This document shows, in pieces, positions 1 through 12,966 of a stretch of DNA of 44,936 nucleotides. The position numbers were made by a program, and so were the translations under genes. Positions within the stretch are counted from its first letter, which is position 1, and each line of letters starts with the position of its first letter. The notes under the pieces were generated by a model. It made no database searches and was not told the DNA's origin. It saw nothing but the letters and a program-made list of their open reading frames with translations. Source of the DNA: Conidiobolus incongruus B7586 (taxonomy: Eukaryota > Entomophthoromycota > Entomophthoromycetes > Entomophthorales > Conidiobolaceae); NCBI GenBank assembly GCA_000697335.1, contig JNEM01006714.1, positions 1-44,936 of the forward strand, given 5' to 3'.

Positions 1-458
1 ATTCTTAATATAATTTAAGCAAACTTATTATTCAACATGATAATTATAAAATATATAAATTTAATATTGTAAATAATATCTTAATTGAAAATAACTAGTA
101 AAAAATATAATATCTAATATTTTCTTTAGATTATAACTTATATAACTATAATTAATTTAAAAAATTAAAAAGATAGCTTATATAAAAGAACATTTCAATA
201 AAAAATTTTAATTGGTTTATAAAACATCAAATATTAATCTTTAATAAAAAAAACTGTTTTCTAGGTATTAAAACTTTATTAAAAATATGGCAAAAAGTTA
301 TTAATAATAAAAGAAATTATTAATTTATTTTTAATTGCAAAAAATTCCCTTTAAAATATAGAGTAATATTATAAAGTGGTTGATATTGGATGAATCTGAG
401 AAAAAAGCCTAAAGTTTAAAGTATAAATCATTGATGTACTAATTAAAAAATTTAAAAT
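1..458. other. AT-rich intergenic DNA downstream of the Rad50-like gene
   Basis: Apart from the repeat copy at 93-327 I see no coding frame, RNA gene or clear signal. The 3' end region of the minus-strand Rad50-like gene must lie here. Confidence 0.6.
93..327. repeat. Diverged interspersed repeat, copy 1
   Basis: This stretch aligns end to end with 24561-24779 in the same orientation. Shared landmarks in the same order are an 'aact(a/g)' start, a 'tataatt' block, the near-identical core ttataaaacatcaaat, a 'ttttaggtatt'-like block and an 'aataaaagaaa(t/g)tattaatt' end. Small gaps separate the blocks. It holds no open frame and I do not recognise the family. It could be a fragment of an old mobile element or a duplicated intergenic segment. 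Confidence 0.55.
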
Positions 459-3400
459 TTACCCTTTTTTTTCAATTTTGTAATAGCTAATATTGGATGA
501 TATGAGCTTTTCAGAAAGTAATAATTCGTTGTTGAAAGTTATAATTATTTGAATTCTGGACCCCCATTCAGATGATTCAAACAGTCTAATTTTAAGTCAG
601 TAAAATATCACTAGAATAAGCTTGCTGTTTACCTATCTAAACATTTCACAAATATCAAAGTGTTACTCTGGTCTAAATACGCAGTAGGATCATCGAAGCA
701 AATGAATTTGCATTCCGAGCTAAAGGTAATAGCCAGGGCAAGTCGGATAAGTAATGAGGCAAGTACTTTTTCACCAGTACTACAAATTCCTCCCATTTCA
801 AGTTCTGCCCCGTTTTTGACCATGAAAACCTATTGCAATATTAGTAAATAGAAATTGTTATAAATTGAAAGATTACTTTATATCTAGGATTAATAGTTGA
901 CTCGTTTTCAGATATATTTTTGATTGTTATAGTTTGGATATCTATTATATGTTTTAGTGTGATAGTTATAGCTAAAATTATATGTAAATACCTGAGATTT
1001 GAGTAAAATATGCCCACATATTATTGAGCAAATCGTTCAAGTCAGAGATCTTTTTGCGACGATATTCAATGATCGATCTATATATGATATAATAAACATC
1101 GAATGAAAATATAAAGAAATAATATTACTCATCGATTTTAAAACACTCTTCTTGAATATTCTTATTGAGGCTCATTTTATCCTATTAATATAGTTAAAAT
1201 TTAATAAAGCTTAAAATTATTATTAGGATTACCTGCAGAATCCTATGTAATCTCTTATAATTATCTATCGAAGAACTATAAAATTTCTCGTATTCCGTTT
1301 GAAGGGGCAGTTTTTGCTGTCCTAAACTAAGTATTTTTCCAACTGCAATATGACGCTAAAATATCAAATATTAATTATTATATCAAAAAGTGGATAATTG
1401 ATTTTTACCTGCGTTTGATTTTGGACCAATTTTCTATTTAACTTTTCAATTTGCATTTTTATTTGAGAGCTATCTAGTTTTCGGAGAGATTCTTTTTTGG
1501 ATAGAATCTCTTGGGTGATTTTGTTCAACTCAGATTTAATTTCTGAGCGCTTTAAATTATTGTGGTAATTGCCCTCAATGTTACCTGTTGATAACATAAA
1601 ATCCAGTTCCTGGATTTGGGCTGTATTAAGGTCACATTGTGTGTTTAGTTGACCTTTTTTTGATTCAATGTCTTCTAAATCGCGTTTGCTTTGCGCTAAT
1701 AAAGTTTGAATCTTGGAATAGTCAAGACTATAAAGAACAAATTAGAATTTAATATTAAATAATGAATTGATATTGTACCTATTATACTGTGCCTTGAGGG
1801 TTTCATATTTAGCTTTTAACTGGCATAACTCATACCATTTTTTTTCGTACTTTTTTTCATTAATTATATTTTTCAAGTTAAGTTGTTCGATCAAGTTATT
1901 TGATTTTTGGATATCAGCAATCAAATTTTCTTGTCGTTCGGAGAGATGTTTGATTCTGGCATCCAAACTATCCACACTTTTTATTGTAGGATCGGTAGGG
2001 TCAATGTTGGTTAACGAAGCCGCATTACTACAATTTTCAAGTCTCATCTTAAAATGATTAGATAATTGAACTATAGATATTACCATGATTAATAAAAACT
2101 TACTTTAGCTAGGCGTACTTGGTCATATTTAAGCTTGGTATCATTTAACCGAACTTTGAGGGTAATTAATTCGTCCATTAATTCCCTCTCATCAAAATAA
2201 AGTTCCATCTAAATATGATATGTTAGTTATTATTATAATTCTAATCAATACTGGATACACTTACACGTGAATTACTCTGAATTTCTTTCTGGTGATCAAT
2301 CAATCCTTGGATTGATTGTCCAAAATTTTCAATAGAAAGTTCTTCATCGATTTCCAAGCCATCAGTTGAATCTTGAATAAGCTGATTCAATTGATTTTGT
2401 AAGTTATTAAATTTCTATATAATATTTAATATAAATAAATTTTATTCAAATAGTTCAACTTACTTCTAATTTATGTTCATAATCTGACCGTTGTAATAAA
2501 GCTATTTTGTATTCCTTATCTAAATCAGATTTCTTTTTTTCAATTTGTGAACCATCTCTTTGAAGGTTTTGGATTTGTAATTTAATAATTTCTTGAAAAT
2601 CTTCGTAAGAGTTGAAGTCAGTAAATCTCTCTCTTTCGAATTCTAAATTAAAATACATAATTGAAGATAAGAAAATATGTAGGGTTTATTTACTAACCAG
2701 CCAATATAGTCGAGTCCGTCTGAACCAAGCTCATTTTAGTGTCTATTTTTTCTCTGAAAAGTTCTAAAACTTTTATTTCTTTTTGCAAATTTTCGGCTTT
2801 GTCGTTCTTAGCGGTTAAATTTTTTATTTGTTCACTTAGCTGTTCGATTTGAGCAATAAAGCTTTCGACCTTTGTTTCTTGTTCTTTAGATTCGTCTTCA
2901 ATGTTTCTTATTCGTTTTTTCAACTAATATCAAAAATTGGAATTAGTTGAATAAAATTATACAATAATGCTACTCTTACCTCTTCTGCCTTTTGATATTC
3001 AGGATATAAGGTATTCACATTGGTTTCATAGGATTTCGTATCTACTACCTCTTTAAGCAACATAATTTTTGAAAACTCAAAATTTTTAATTTCACTATAA
3101 AAGATGTGAGAATCACAATAAAATAGAATAAAAAATAATAAGCTTACTCTTCGGAAGTAATAATTTTGTTAAGTATTGAATTGAAATATCTACAAAATGG
3201 CCTATAATAACAATTTAAAATCATTGTATGATGATAATATTATGAATTATTTTACCAATCATCGACTTTACGGTTACAAAATAAAACATAATTAAATATC
3301 AGGTGAGGAATATTTAAATGTTTTTGGCTTTGTGGTTCTAAATGTTGAAAATTTTGAAGCTCTTCAGATGTCTAAATACAGAATAAATTAATAAGAGGTT

Positions 3401-3909
3401 AAACTTATAATATTCAGGTGATAATTACGTTATTAGTGTTTTTAAAGATTAATGAAGACTTCAGAGTTCGAAATCTAACTCCTTCATCTTTTACTACGGA
3501 CCTCATTGATTTCGTTCGAATGGTAGTACTACCATCAATTTTCTCAAAAATTAATTTGGCTTCTGCATTTACTATTGATTTTTTAATTAACTAATAAATG
3601 ATTAGTTAAAAAATTATTAAATAAGAATCACAAATTTACCGCTGGATGATATAAGAAAGTTGCTCCATTATATCCAAGAGAATAATTGTCATGTATCATG
3701 AATTTTATCAATTCAATAATGGACTAAAATGAAAAGAATAAAATTAGAAAAGTTATACCATTTGATTAATCAAAAATTATATTTACCGATTTTCCCGAGC
3801 CATTACTACCAACAATAATGTTTAAATTGGGGTTTAATTCTAATTTAGTTGAAATTTCTGGATCAAAACATTTGATTCCAGTGAAGGAGAGTTTTTGGAT
3901 TTTGCTCAT
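459..3909 (-). CDS. Degenerate, hook-less Rad50-like SMC-family ATPase
   Basis: Rad50 is the ATPase of the Mre11 DNA-repair complex. I resolve 18 exons (minus strand, high to low): 3909-3787, 3723-3640, 3590-3429, 3371-3256, 3201-3148, 3094-2980, 2923-2698, 2642-2464, 2414-2265, 2208-2104, 2047-1779, 1727-1409, 1355-1233, 1181-1129, 1077-992, 941-877, 829-633, 585-459. All introns are GT-AG and phases join, giving 850 aa. The N-terminus MSKIQKLSFTGIKCF matches Rad50's MSKIEKMSIQGVRSF. Walker A GSNGSGKS (34-41) and signature CSTGEKVLASLLIRLALA (759-776) are present. Oddities: Rad50's FCHQEDSNW is FCNRKVDDW (154-162), so the Q-loop Gln is lost. Walker B reads FDDPT (788-792), Asp for the catalytic Glu. 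The H-loop ITHDED is ITFNNE (His lost at 826). No CxxC zinc hook occurs, and the protein is about 450 residues shorter than usual Rad50, mostly coiled coil. It may be a divergent paralogue rather than the main Rad50; the intact frame argues against a pseudogene. Confidence 0.85.
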
Positions 3910-6900
3910 GGAAAACTAATATTATGTGTAAAAGTTAGGCTTATAATAAAAAATAAGTTGGGATTATTTGAAGTTAAAACAGAATTTTTAATAGTTTCTC
4001 AGTTATAGTTTAATCTTAATTTATATATCAAAAAAACTATGATTTACAGTTTACAGTTGAGCAAATGATTACACTATAGAAATTAATAATGCAAGATGAT
4101 AAACTTAGATTGAAAATTTAATATTCGTCTCACTCAATTCATCTAATCAATTGACGAAATTGGTTTAGTAGCTAACAAATGATTAATAAATTGTACATTA
4201 TCTATAAATTGTTATCTATGTTATCTTTCTAAAATCAATTAAATATTAATGAAAAGACTTATATATTTGAATATCATTATTAAATGATAAAAATATTGAT
4301 AAATAGATATATTGGGGATTTTAATCATTATAGCTAATTTATCTTTTGAAAATCAAGGGTTAAAATTAAATTAAATTAAATTTAGTTCAATATTAAAAGT
4401 CCATTGGAAATTAGACTCATGTTAGTACAATTTTAATACTGTATATAACATAAATATTTCGCATTTATATAATCAATGGTGGCTAAGCTATGTTTTATCA
4501 GATTTTCTTAAAACAATTTATTCTATCTCTTTGTCGCTAAAATATATATGTCTAAATTGGATATCAAACTTCACCTACTACAATAACATGATATCAATAA
4601 TCAACTAAAACTATCAAATAAAAAATAAAAAAATTGTGCAATTATCACATGTTGTATCATTATAAACACAATTACACTATTAATAAATGTATATCATTTA
4701 GTTTGAATAAGATCTTTGTGCATTTTCAGTTATAATTGAAATTTAATAATTGGTTGGTACATAATGAATAAGGGCTATTGATATTAAATATTATTAACAT
4801 ATTTTAATTTAGAGTAAATATCATTATTATCGATAAATTGCTATTTGGGATTATCTATGATAACTTATGTAAGCTCTTTAGATTTGAATTATAATTGTAT
4901 TTCTTTCACTATATTAGGATACTTTGTAAAATTATTACTTATAAATAAATTGTTCTACTATAACTACAAGGCACTTTGTTAAATATTATAATAATTGAAT
5001 TAAATTATAAATGAATAACTATTAAAACTTATTACTATTATTTGATAGTATTTAATTTGAATTAATATTTCAAATTATATCTTAAACAGTATATTTCAAT
5101 TAAATTAATTAATATTACCTTTGTTCTTATGAATTAATAAAATATCAATTGATGATTATATAAATAATAAAAATAATTTAAAAATCTAATTTTCATTCAA
5201 TTTTAAATTATATTCATACTCACATTAAAGAATAGAATAATTAAGCTCAAATAATCTCAGCTCTTTTGGAATTAATAATTATTCAGGATAAAGGTTGCTT
5301 TCACTCTGTTTTAATTATAAAAACTATTATAAAAATCAATTAAAGATTTTTTTTAAAATACAAAAGTGATAACTTAACTTTCTCGTCGTTCAATAATTTT
5401 AATAATATGGTTATATTCGAAATAATTAAAATTATTGTTTACTATAAATTGAACTTTTAATATATTTTACCTTCAAATCATTGAAGGTTGAAAATTATAG
5501 TTGTCTTATAAAAATTTGATTATATATACCTTTGTTAACACATTTCCAAGTTTAATATACACGATAACACCTATTAGTAAAACTATTTAAATAATATATA
5601 TACCTCTAATAAATATCTAGATTAATTATATCTCTTCATCATTCAGTTTACTTGTCTTTTATTCTCTACGTGAATTTTAGATTTACAATATTACCAAAAA
5701 TTTAAAAAGATTAAAATTTAATTACAAGGTAACTAATTCATATTATTTTAAATATTTGGTATTGTTTGTATCATATCAGTATTTAATCTTATTTGTGTTC
5801 ATATTATTTTATAAGTTTTTTATATAATATTGATTATGTAATATAATTATATCATTTTAAAGTTAAAAAACTAAACTTGAAAAATATTCTTATAATTGAT
5901 ATAAACTTTGATTGAACTTTTTCATTAATATTAAAAAGGTAAGAGAAGTTTAAGACCGTTGATAGGTAATAATGTATTTGTTAAACACAATCTAATTTGG
6001 TTATAAATTACTAAATATGTACGAGGTAAAACCTTATATACACCTGATATTATAAAGCATTAAAATTCGTTAATTTTGTTGATTTTATTTTCTTTTTCTC
6101 ACAACTTTTTTATATATCTTATTCCAGAAATTATATTCTCCTCAACTATTTGTATATTGATTTTAACCAATAGTTTGTATGTTTGATATAGAATTAAACT
6201 TACTTAGTTTTATTGGCTGGTAAATATTTCGAACTCATTCACACTGATTAAACCTTATAAAAAACTATAGTTCACACACCACATTATATTGTTTAACATG
6301 AACATTGTAATTTATACTTTTATCAAACATACTATAATAACTACTCTAGGCCATATTTTAAAAAGATTTCAAGATTTCTATTATATTATAGCGATTGATT
6401 TATTCAATAAACTTTACAATTTAACTGATATATTAACAACATAATAATTTCTAATTTTGCTATAACATTATCTATGAAAATGAAATATCACAATAGCATT
6501 ATTAAAGAATTATTGTTGAATCTTTAATAATAATTATTAATATTGTCAATTATTTTTTAGTAATAAAACTAATGTTTAATAATCTTTTATCAGAACAGAA
6601 TAAGTTTGATAGATTGTATTATATTAATCTTGATAACTTGAATAAAAATCAATATCCATAATCAATCAAATTCAAGCGTTACTCTATTCTTAATTATTAT
6701 ATTTGTGTAAAAACTAGTAGTTAACAAAACTCGAATGAGTTGGCAAACTGCCATTACCTATTACATATTTTTGAATAAGTTCAAATATTGTTTAGATTAG
6801 AATAAAATAAAATTTATAATGTTTATTTCATTTTAAATTTTAATTTTATCTATTATTTTTTTAGATTTTGTAACGAAAAGAAATATCTTTACTTTGCTTT

Positions 6901-7199
6901 GTATCCAAATAATATTTGACAGAGTAGTACATTTCTACATTGAGTACTTAAATTATAATCATTCAATTAACTCATATATTTTTCTATCAATAAACACATT
7001 CTAATAAGTATTTAAGCTTAAATTTAATTCATCAAATATATCAATATACCAGTTCAGTTATATTAGAAAGTATTTATTTGTGTAACATAAATTTTAATTT
7101 TTGAATGATTTAGTAATAATACTGTTTCAATATTATTATTAATATGTAATTAATACCATTATTTAAAGAAGCAATAATAAATTGATAAGTTGATTAAAT
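3910..7199. other. Gene-free AT-rich DNA
   Basis: About 3.3 kb with no coding exon, RNA gene or repeat that I can support on either strand. It includes the upstream region of the minus-strand Rad50-like gene. Confidence 0.55.
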
Positions 7200-7200
7200 T

Positions 7201-7635
7201 TGTCGGGGGTTAACGCTGACAACAATGGGTTTTACGAGCTTAAACGGGGAATCGCCAGTGGTAAACGATAAATTACCACGGAATTAAGGGAAATTATTGG
7301 GGTTCACCAAAGTAGGTGAAAATGATTTGTTATGAATCAGGTTCTTCGAATAAAGTAAATATCTCACGCTCGTCACGACTCAACACTTTTGTGAGGGTTA
7401 CGAGAAAAACTTAGAGACTGTATACTTTTGAAAATGAAGATAGAAGATATGTTTATTAGTTTGCTTATGATAATCTTATATTAGGTTCCATTGTTGATTT
7501 TTGTGGACATGAATGACTTATGGGCAGAAAGTAATAGGATCAACTAGTTCATGGGATGTGATATCTCCAATGTGACTTCTCGAATCCTGCGGTAATTGGA
7601 GTTTCTTGAGTAATTGACAGGATTATTCTCCATCA
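7201..7635. ncRNA. Unassigned structured-RNA candidate (GC-richer island)
   Basis: This island is abruptly richer in G and C than its flanks: 31 of 60 bases in 7201-7260 are G or C. It has no useful open frame on either strand. Hairpins visible by eye are 7258-7264/7273-7279 (7 bp, 8-nt loop), 7303-7308/7315-7320 (6 bp), 7369-7373/7400-7404 with inner 7379-7382/7392-7395, and 7565-7571/7595-7601 (7 bp). A 9-bp long-range pairing joins 7220-7228 to 7488-7496, as expected for a folded RNA core with a closing helix. On the plus strand GATTTTTGTGG (7496-7506) resembles an Sm-protein site. TTTT runs inside the island argue against RNA polymerase III. I looked for and did not find the hallmarks of U1-U6, U3, SRP RNA, RNase MRP RNA, or a TTAGGG-type telomerase template. 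Strand is unproven; the Sm-like site favours plus. Confidence 0.5.
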
Positions 7636-10600
7636 AATTATATTAAAATAAATTTAAATAACTTAATTTACTTATTTGATATAACTAATTTCTTAATTAA
7701 TATATTAATTGAAAATAATTCAATAAAATATTAAATATTATTTTTAATTTTTATTTTCAATAATACTAATCAATTATAATATGAAATCATATTCTTGATA
7801 GGGTATTGTGAAATTTTTAATTTTATTTAATTTGGATTGATTTAAGAATTATAAAATAATAACTTAATATAATATCATTATACTAGTATATTATTACGAT
7901 TATAAAAGATAATATAATTCAAATATGTATTTCTTTTAAAAAACTCAATAACACAAAACGATATACGTATATATCAAGTAATTTATAATCATTAACTAAT
8001 TATTATGATTTTGGAATAGTATTTGCTATGCTGATTCGTGATGTTATTATTGAAATAGTATAAACAATTTATAATATATACTATTAAATTTCTTGTCATT
8101 ATATATTACAAGTGGAATTCTTATCATATGTCCTTATTCATACTCATTATCTTATTATAATTGAGCTATTTTATTATTTAGATTTTATAAATTTGAAAAT
8201 TTTATTTTGCAACTCAATTGAAGCAATATAATTATTGACAGTTTTAATTTTCAATAACTTAGTATTAAATTTACTAGTAAAAATTATAATCATCCTTATA
8301 AAAATAGATATAATATCTTCACTAATTGTTTATATTATAATTTAATAATTTTAATTTATATTTATAACTTTAAGACTTTTAAAAAGAGTATGAATTCATT
8401 AATTTAAATATAATCTCGAATTCAGTGTTTTTAAATAATTGATGCAGAGAATCAATAATTTATTCTTTGACAATATGAAATCTTATAAATTTTGTGAATT
8501 TTCAATGATAAAATTATTATAATCCCATCCTAATGATATTTCTAATTTATTCTAGTGAAATATATACCTAACATATATGATTAAGACATATGATTTAATC
8601 CATGAATAATTTTAATTCAATTGAATAATTAGTTTAAAATTATACTGACAATAATTATTATAACAGTTGAATAAATCGCAATTGCAATACAATTAATGAT
8701 TTGATAGTTAATTAATATCACTTGATTGGCTGAATTTATAATTCTTTTCATTTAGTCCTTTTAAATATTTCACTGCTTTCTATATTCTCAAAAAGAAAAC
8801 TATTATATAGAATTATATTGAATTTTAGTATTAAGCTATTAGTAGTAGAAATATAATTAAACAAAGTATTAAATATTTGTAAGAATGTATTTTAATAAGT
8901 TTATAGTATAAATATTGAATTATGAGAAATTCAAATTATAAATATATTTTTAAAATTAATCATTTTAATTTGGTATGTTTGTAATTAAATTATATTTATT
9001 TTAACGATTAAAAATTCCTAAATAAATTGAATGATATTAATAATTTAATCAGATGAAATTCATGTAATATTGAGTTTTACCAAGTGATTAATAGCAATTG
9101 TTATTTTTGATATGATGATATTTTATAACTTGAATTTTTATTTTATACATAATTATAAAGAATTGATACTATACATTATATGATTAATTTTTGAATCAAA
9201 TGACCAATAAGCTGTATTATTGAGTATCATTCAATCGAAATATTATTAAATTCATAAAATCTAAACTTTAAATTATGTTATATCATTAATAATTAGCATA
9301 TTTTTTACGATTGGTAAGCTTCAGTACTGATATCTCTTAACACATAAAATTCACCAGAATTAAATAGATGTTTTATTCATAAATAAAATTAGAATACTGA
9401 TGTAAATTTCATTTTGAATACAAATAAAATATATTTTGTATTACAAAGCTTAATCTCTAGATGTATTACTGAATCAATGAAAATTTAAGAACACATTTAA
9501 CTTTTGGTATCGAATATCCAAAAATTATAGATGTAATCATATAAAAAGTCAGCTAATAGCATATTGATATTGCAAATTTATATATCTTTACATTTTTAAA
9601 TTTATAATCAATTTCATATTATCAATATTCATATGAAAGATATTATTAACTATATATAATATTCAGTATTCCTTTATTATTTCTTAACAAATTTAATTAA
9701 ACTTACAATATATATTTTTGGAATCTCAATAGTTAGTAAACATAATTAGTTTATTTTAACCTTGGCTAATATATTCGTGAAAATAATAGCTTTGTCCATT
9801 CAATAAAATTATACTGTTATATTCTTCATTTCAATTAATTATATACCTGAGTATATATTAATTAATAATATTTTAATAAAATCAGTAATTGTTCAAAGAC
9901 TTTTTGTTTTATTTTTCTCTATGGTTTTTTTTGAAAAAGTTTGAATAATAAGATTATATAATTTTAGCTTAAATTGATATTACCTGAATTAATAAAATTT
10001 GATTTCAATATTGGTTTAGTATTTATTTTATTATATGGTATTCAATATAATCTGAGAACCCTAGAGCGCATTTTAACTTATAAAACGATTATTATTGTGT
10101 ATCTGATCCTTATAAATATGAAATATATATAATTTGGAATGAATATAGAAGTAGATTAAAAACATTGAATATTTTATAATTTACAGTTAGTATATATTGT
10201 AAAAATATCAAAATCAATTAATTTATTACAATTAACACAATATTAGTGTATTCTCAAATTTCATTTTGATATGATAAATTTCAGTTAATTGAAGATGTGA
10301 TAAATTAGAAGCTTGATGGTTTTAAAGGTAATTGGATATTTATTGAATAGTAATAATTTATGTGTTTATCATAACCACGAATTTATAAACCTATTCTTTA
10401 GTTCAATTTTTGATAAAATTATAAAAATATAGCTATATACTGTATAAGAATCTTTAATGATTTAATATAATTTACAGAAAACAAAATATAACAATTAATT
10501 ATTATCGTAATAATAGTTGAATTTAGTGTTAATTTGAATATTTGTAATGAATATAAAATTAAACTTATATATGATTAACTATAATAAAAACAAATTGTTT

Positions 10601-11590
10601 CCTAGTAAATGAATATTTCATTCTTAATACTAATTTTATGGTTTTATTGATGAATTAAAACACAGCATAATACAGCATTCATTTATTATTCAAAATATAT
10701 ATTTTAAGTGAAGAGGTAAGCATGTGGTATTAAAATTGAACTATTAGATATCTCTATAGAATTATTAATTATATTTGATTAATTCGGATGAACTTTTATT
10801 TAAGATATTAATAATTTTTCTATATCTTATAGATGTTAGTTCAAATATTAAATTTTGAAAAAAAATATAACAAAATTGAATTGATAATTTTTGTATATCA
10901 TCGCCATAGTAAATAAATTATTCTTATTTGTATTAAATATAACTCACATCACTAATATTTTATATTTATTCATAGTTAAAAAAATGATCAAAAAATAAAT
11001 TTTGGTTAAGTATATAAATATAAAATTAATAAATTATTTAATAAAATATTAATAGCCATAATTATTTAGTAAAATTATAGAGTATTTATGATTATGTTTA
11101 ATCAATGTAAAATAATTTAAAAAATTGTATAATTTATATTCAATTACTTTTATGCACAAATATTTATATATACATTAAGATGATTGTTAAGTTAAAATAA
11201 ATTACGTTCAATTGATAGTTAAAGAAATAAAATCATATATTATCAAATTACTATATAATCTTTATATTTAAAAATATTTTTATTTTCTTTATTAAATTTA
11301 ATATTTCTATAAATAATGGTGTATAATTATTATATTAATGTTTAATATGATTTAGAAATTTTATATTGAGTATTTAGAATTTGGGAATTTTATAATCAAA
11401 ATTAAAGAATCCCACAATTTAATAAAAACGAATTGAAAATTTGAGTATGAAAGTGAACTTAACAAATTTTAAACCCTCTCTTATTTTTCGGTTGTTAAAT
11501 AAAAAGTCAGTATTTAACTATGAAAATTCACTAATTAAAATCCTCTTTTATTCTCAGTTCACTCACCTGATTATTTTAGAATAAGCTAAA
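7636..11590. other. Gene-free AT-rich DNA
   Basis: Nearly 4 kb of very AT-rich sequence with no coding exon or RNA gene that I can recognise on either strand. The last hundred bases form the promoter and leader of RPS21, including pyrimidine-rich stretches around 11540-11570 of the sort common upstream of ribosomal-protein genes. Confidence 0.55.
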
Positions 11591-11851
11591 ATGGAAAACA
11601 GCGAAGGACAAATTGTTGACTTGTACATTCCCCGTAAATGTTCCGCCACCAACCGTTTGATCACTGCTAAGGATCACTCTTCCGTTCAAATCGTCATCCC
11701 CAACGTTGACGAAAACGGTGTCATCACCTCCGAATCTGTCACTTACGCTCTTTCCGGTTTCGTCCGTGCTCTTGGTGAAGCCGACGATTCTCTCAACCGC
11801 TTGGCTACTGAAGATGGTTACCTCAAGATCACCTACTCTTCCCGCAGATAA
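11591..11851 (+). CDS. RPS21: 40S ribosomal protein eS21
   Basis: eS21 is a small-subunit ribosomal protein needed for late 40S maturation. The intact 86-residue single exon opens [20 protein letters not shown] and carries the conserved segments [34 protein letters not shown] and DDSLNRLA. Length matches the family (83-87 aa). The YALSGFVR...DDSLNRLA segment is the fungal form rather than the animal form (YAICGAIRR). Codon use is strikingly C-ending and uniform (tcc, atc, ctc, gtc, cgt) compared with neighbouring genes, as expected for a highly expressed gene. The start ATG is preceded by 'aagctaaa', a good A-rich context. No intron is needed to complete the family alignment, although many fungal ribosomal-protein genes have one near the 5' end. 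Confidence 0.97.
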   Translation: MENSEGQIVDLYIPRKCSATNRLITAKDHSSVQIVIPNVDENGVITSESVTYALSGFVRALGEADDSLNRLATEDGYLKITYSSRR

Positions 11852-12562
11852 GTTTTTTAATTAAGTAAAACTGTCTCAACCTTTAGGGGTCTGCTGTAAT
11901 TATAGGTGTTTTGGAATAAATCCTAATTGTCTTTCGGACCTTGATAAGAGAACATTATAAACCAAATATTTTAATCGGACTTGATTTAATAAGTATAGAT
12001 CCTTGGATTCTTGGTAATTTAAGTCGCTTTATATTATTCTATTCTTCTTACCTTGATCTATATATTTGAAATCGGTTAACTACTATATGTAACTCTTGTT
12101 TAATCTGATCAAATAGTTTTATCTCTTTATTAACCCTTATTTACATTCAACTTACTGATTAACCCAATAACTAGATTGTTGTTTTTAGATCTCATTCATT
12201 TAAATCAATTATTTTTTCCCAATAGCTTTATATTTTAGTGAAAAATTATTGAATTTTGTAAAATTTTTCTACAAAGTGCTTCCGTCATTATTACTCTTAT
12301 ACAACCTTCTCTTGACTTAATCAAAATTCTTAAATTTTCTGTTAGCTTTATTCCTAATCCTATTCTCTATCTCCCTTCGTACTCAAAATATGTAATTGTT
12401 TTCTCTTCTTATAAAACCTCGATACAATACAAAATATTTCCTTGGCATATAACATTAAATTTAAAATATACACAATTTAATATTTATATTTATCATTTAT
12501 AAAATTAATATTTCTAAACTTGAACTTTATTTTAGAGTTATTTAATATAATTAATGGCTGTT

Positions 12563-12581
12563 TTATTATTATTATTATTAC
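12563..12581. repeat. (TTA)n microsatellite
   Basis: About six uninterrupted TTA units in intergenic DNA. Simple repeat of no evident function. Confidence 0.8.
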
Positions 12582-12920
12582 TATTTTGAATATGATAAAA
12601 ACTCCAATATCAATATATCAAAGTATGCATCTATATAAAATATTGTTAATATGCAATATCTTATCAGTGCATCTATTTCAATAATTTATCATATAAGATT
12701 AAGGATAGCATAAAATAATCTTTATAAATTAGATAATGTGGATTTTGTATATTCAATTATTTTTTAAATGTGCACATATATATATTAATCATTTTAACCA
12801 GATTTTTTTTTATCTAGTTAAGTATAAATAATCAAAATTAATTTTCAATTCAAATCCCATAACTAATAATTTAAATGAAATTTAAATCATTATTATATAA
12901 AATTAAAAATCAAGTCTAAA

Positions 12921-12938
12921 ATATATATATATATATAT
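12921..12938. repeat. (AT)n microsatellite
   Basis: Nine AT units roughly 30 bp upstream of the ATG of the small mitochondrial-type gene. It may lie in the promoter or 5' leader. Confidence 0.8.
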
Positions 12939-12966
12939 TCTAAATATCAATTAAAAAATTTAAATT

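Larger units (their letters stand above)
11852..12966. other. Intergenic DNA between RPS21 and the small mitochondrial-type gene
   Basis: The first 110 bases form the RPS21 3' region and contain a hairpin (11888-11893 with 11935-11940) discussed in the findings. From about 12000 to 12430 the plus strand is pyrimidine-rich but has no sustained frame. The rest is AT-rich with short microsatellites at 12563-12581 and 12921-12938. Confidence 0.5.

Noticed and set aside
660-851. Plus-strand 63-codon frame
   Set aside because: It is the antisense of the Rad50 signature/Walker B exon (829-633).
7201-7635. RNase MRP, SRP, U3, telomerase or mitochondrial rRNA identity for the structured island
   Set aside because: None of the diagnostic boxes was found by eye (GAAAGUCCCCG, helix 8 AGCAG motif, box C/D, CCCUAA template, rRNA core segments). 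Left unassigned.
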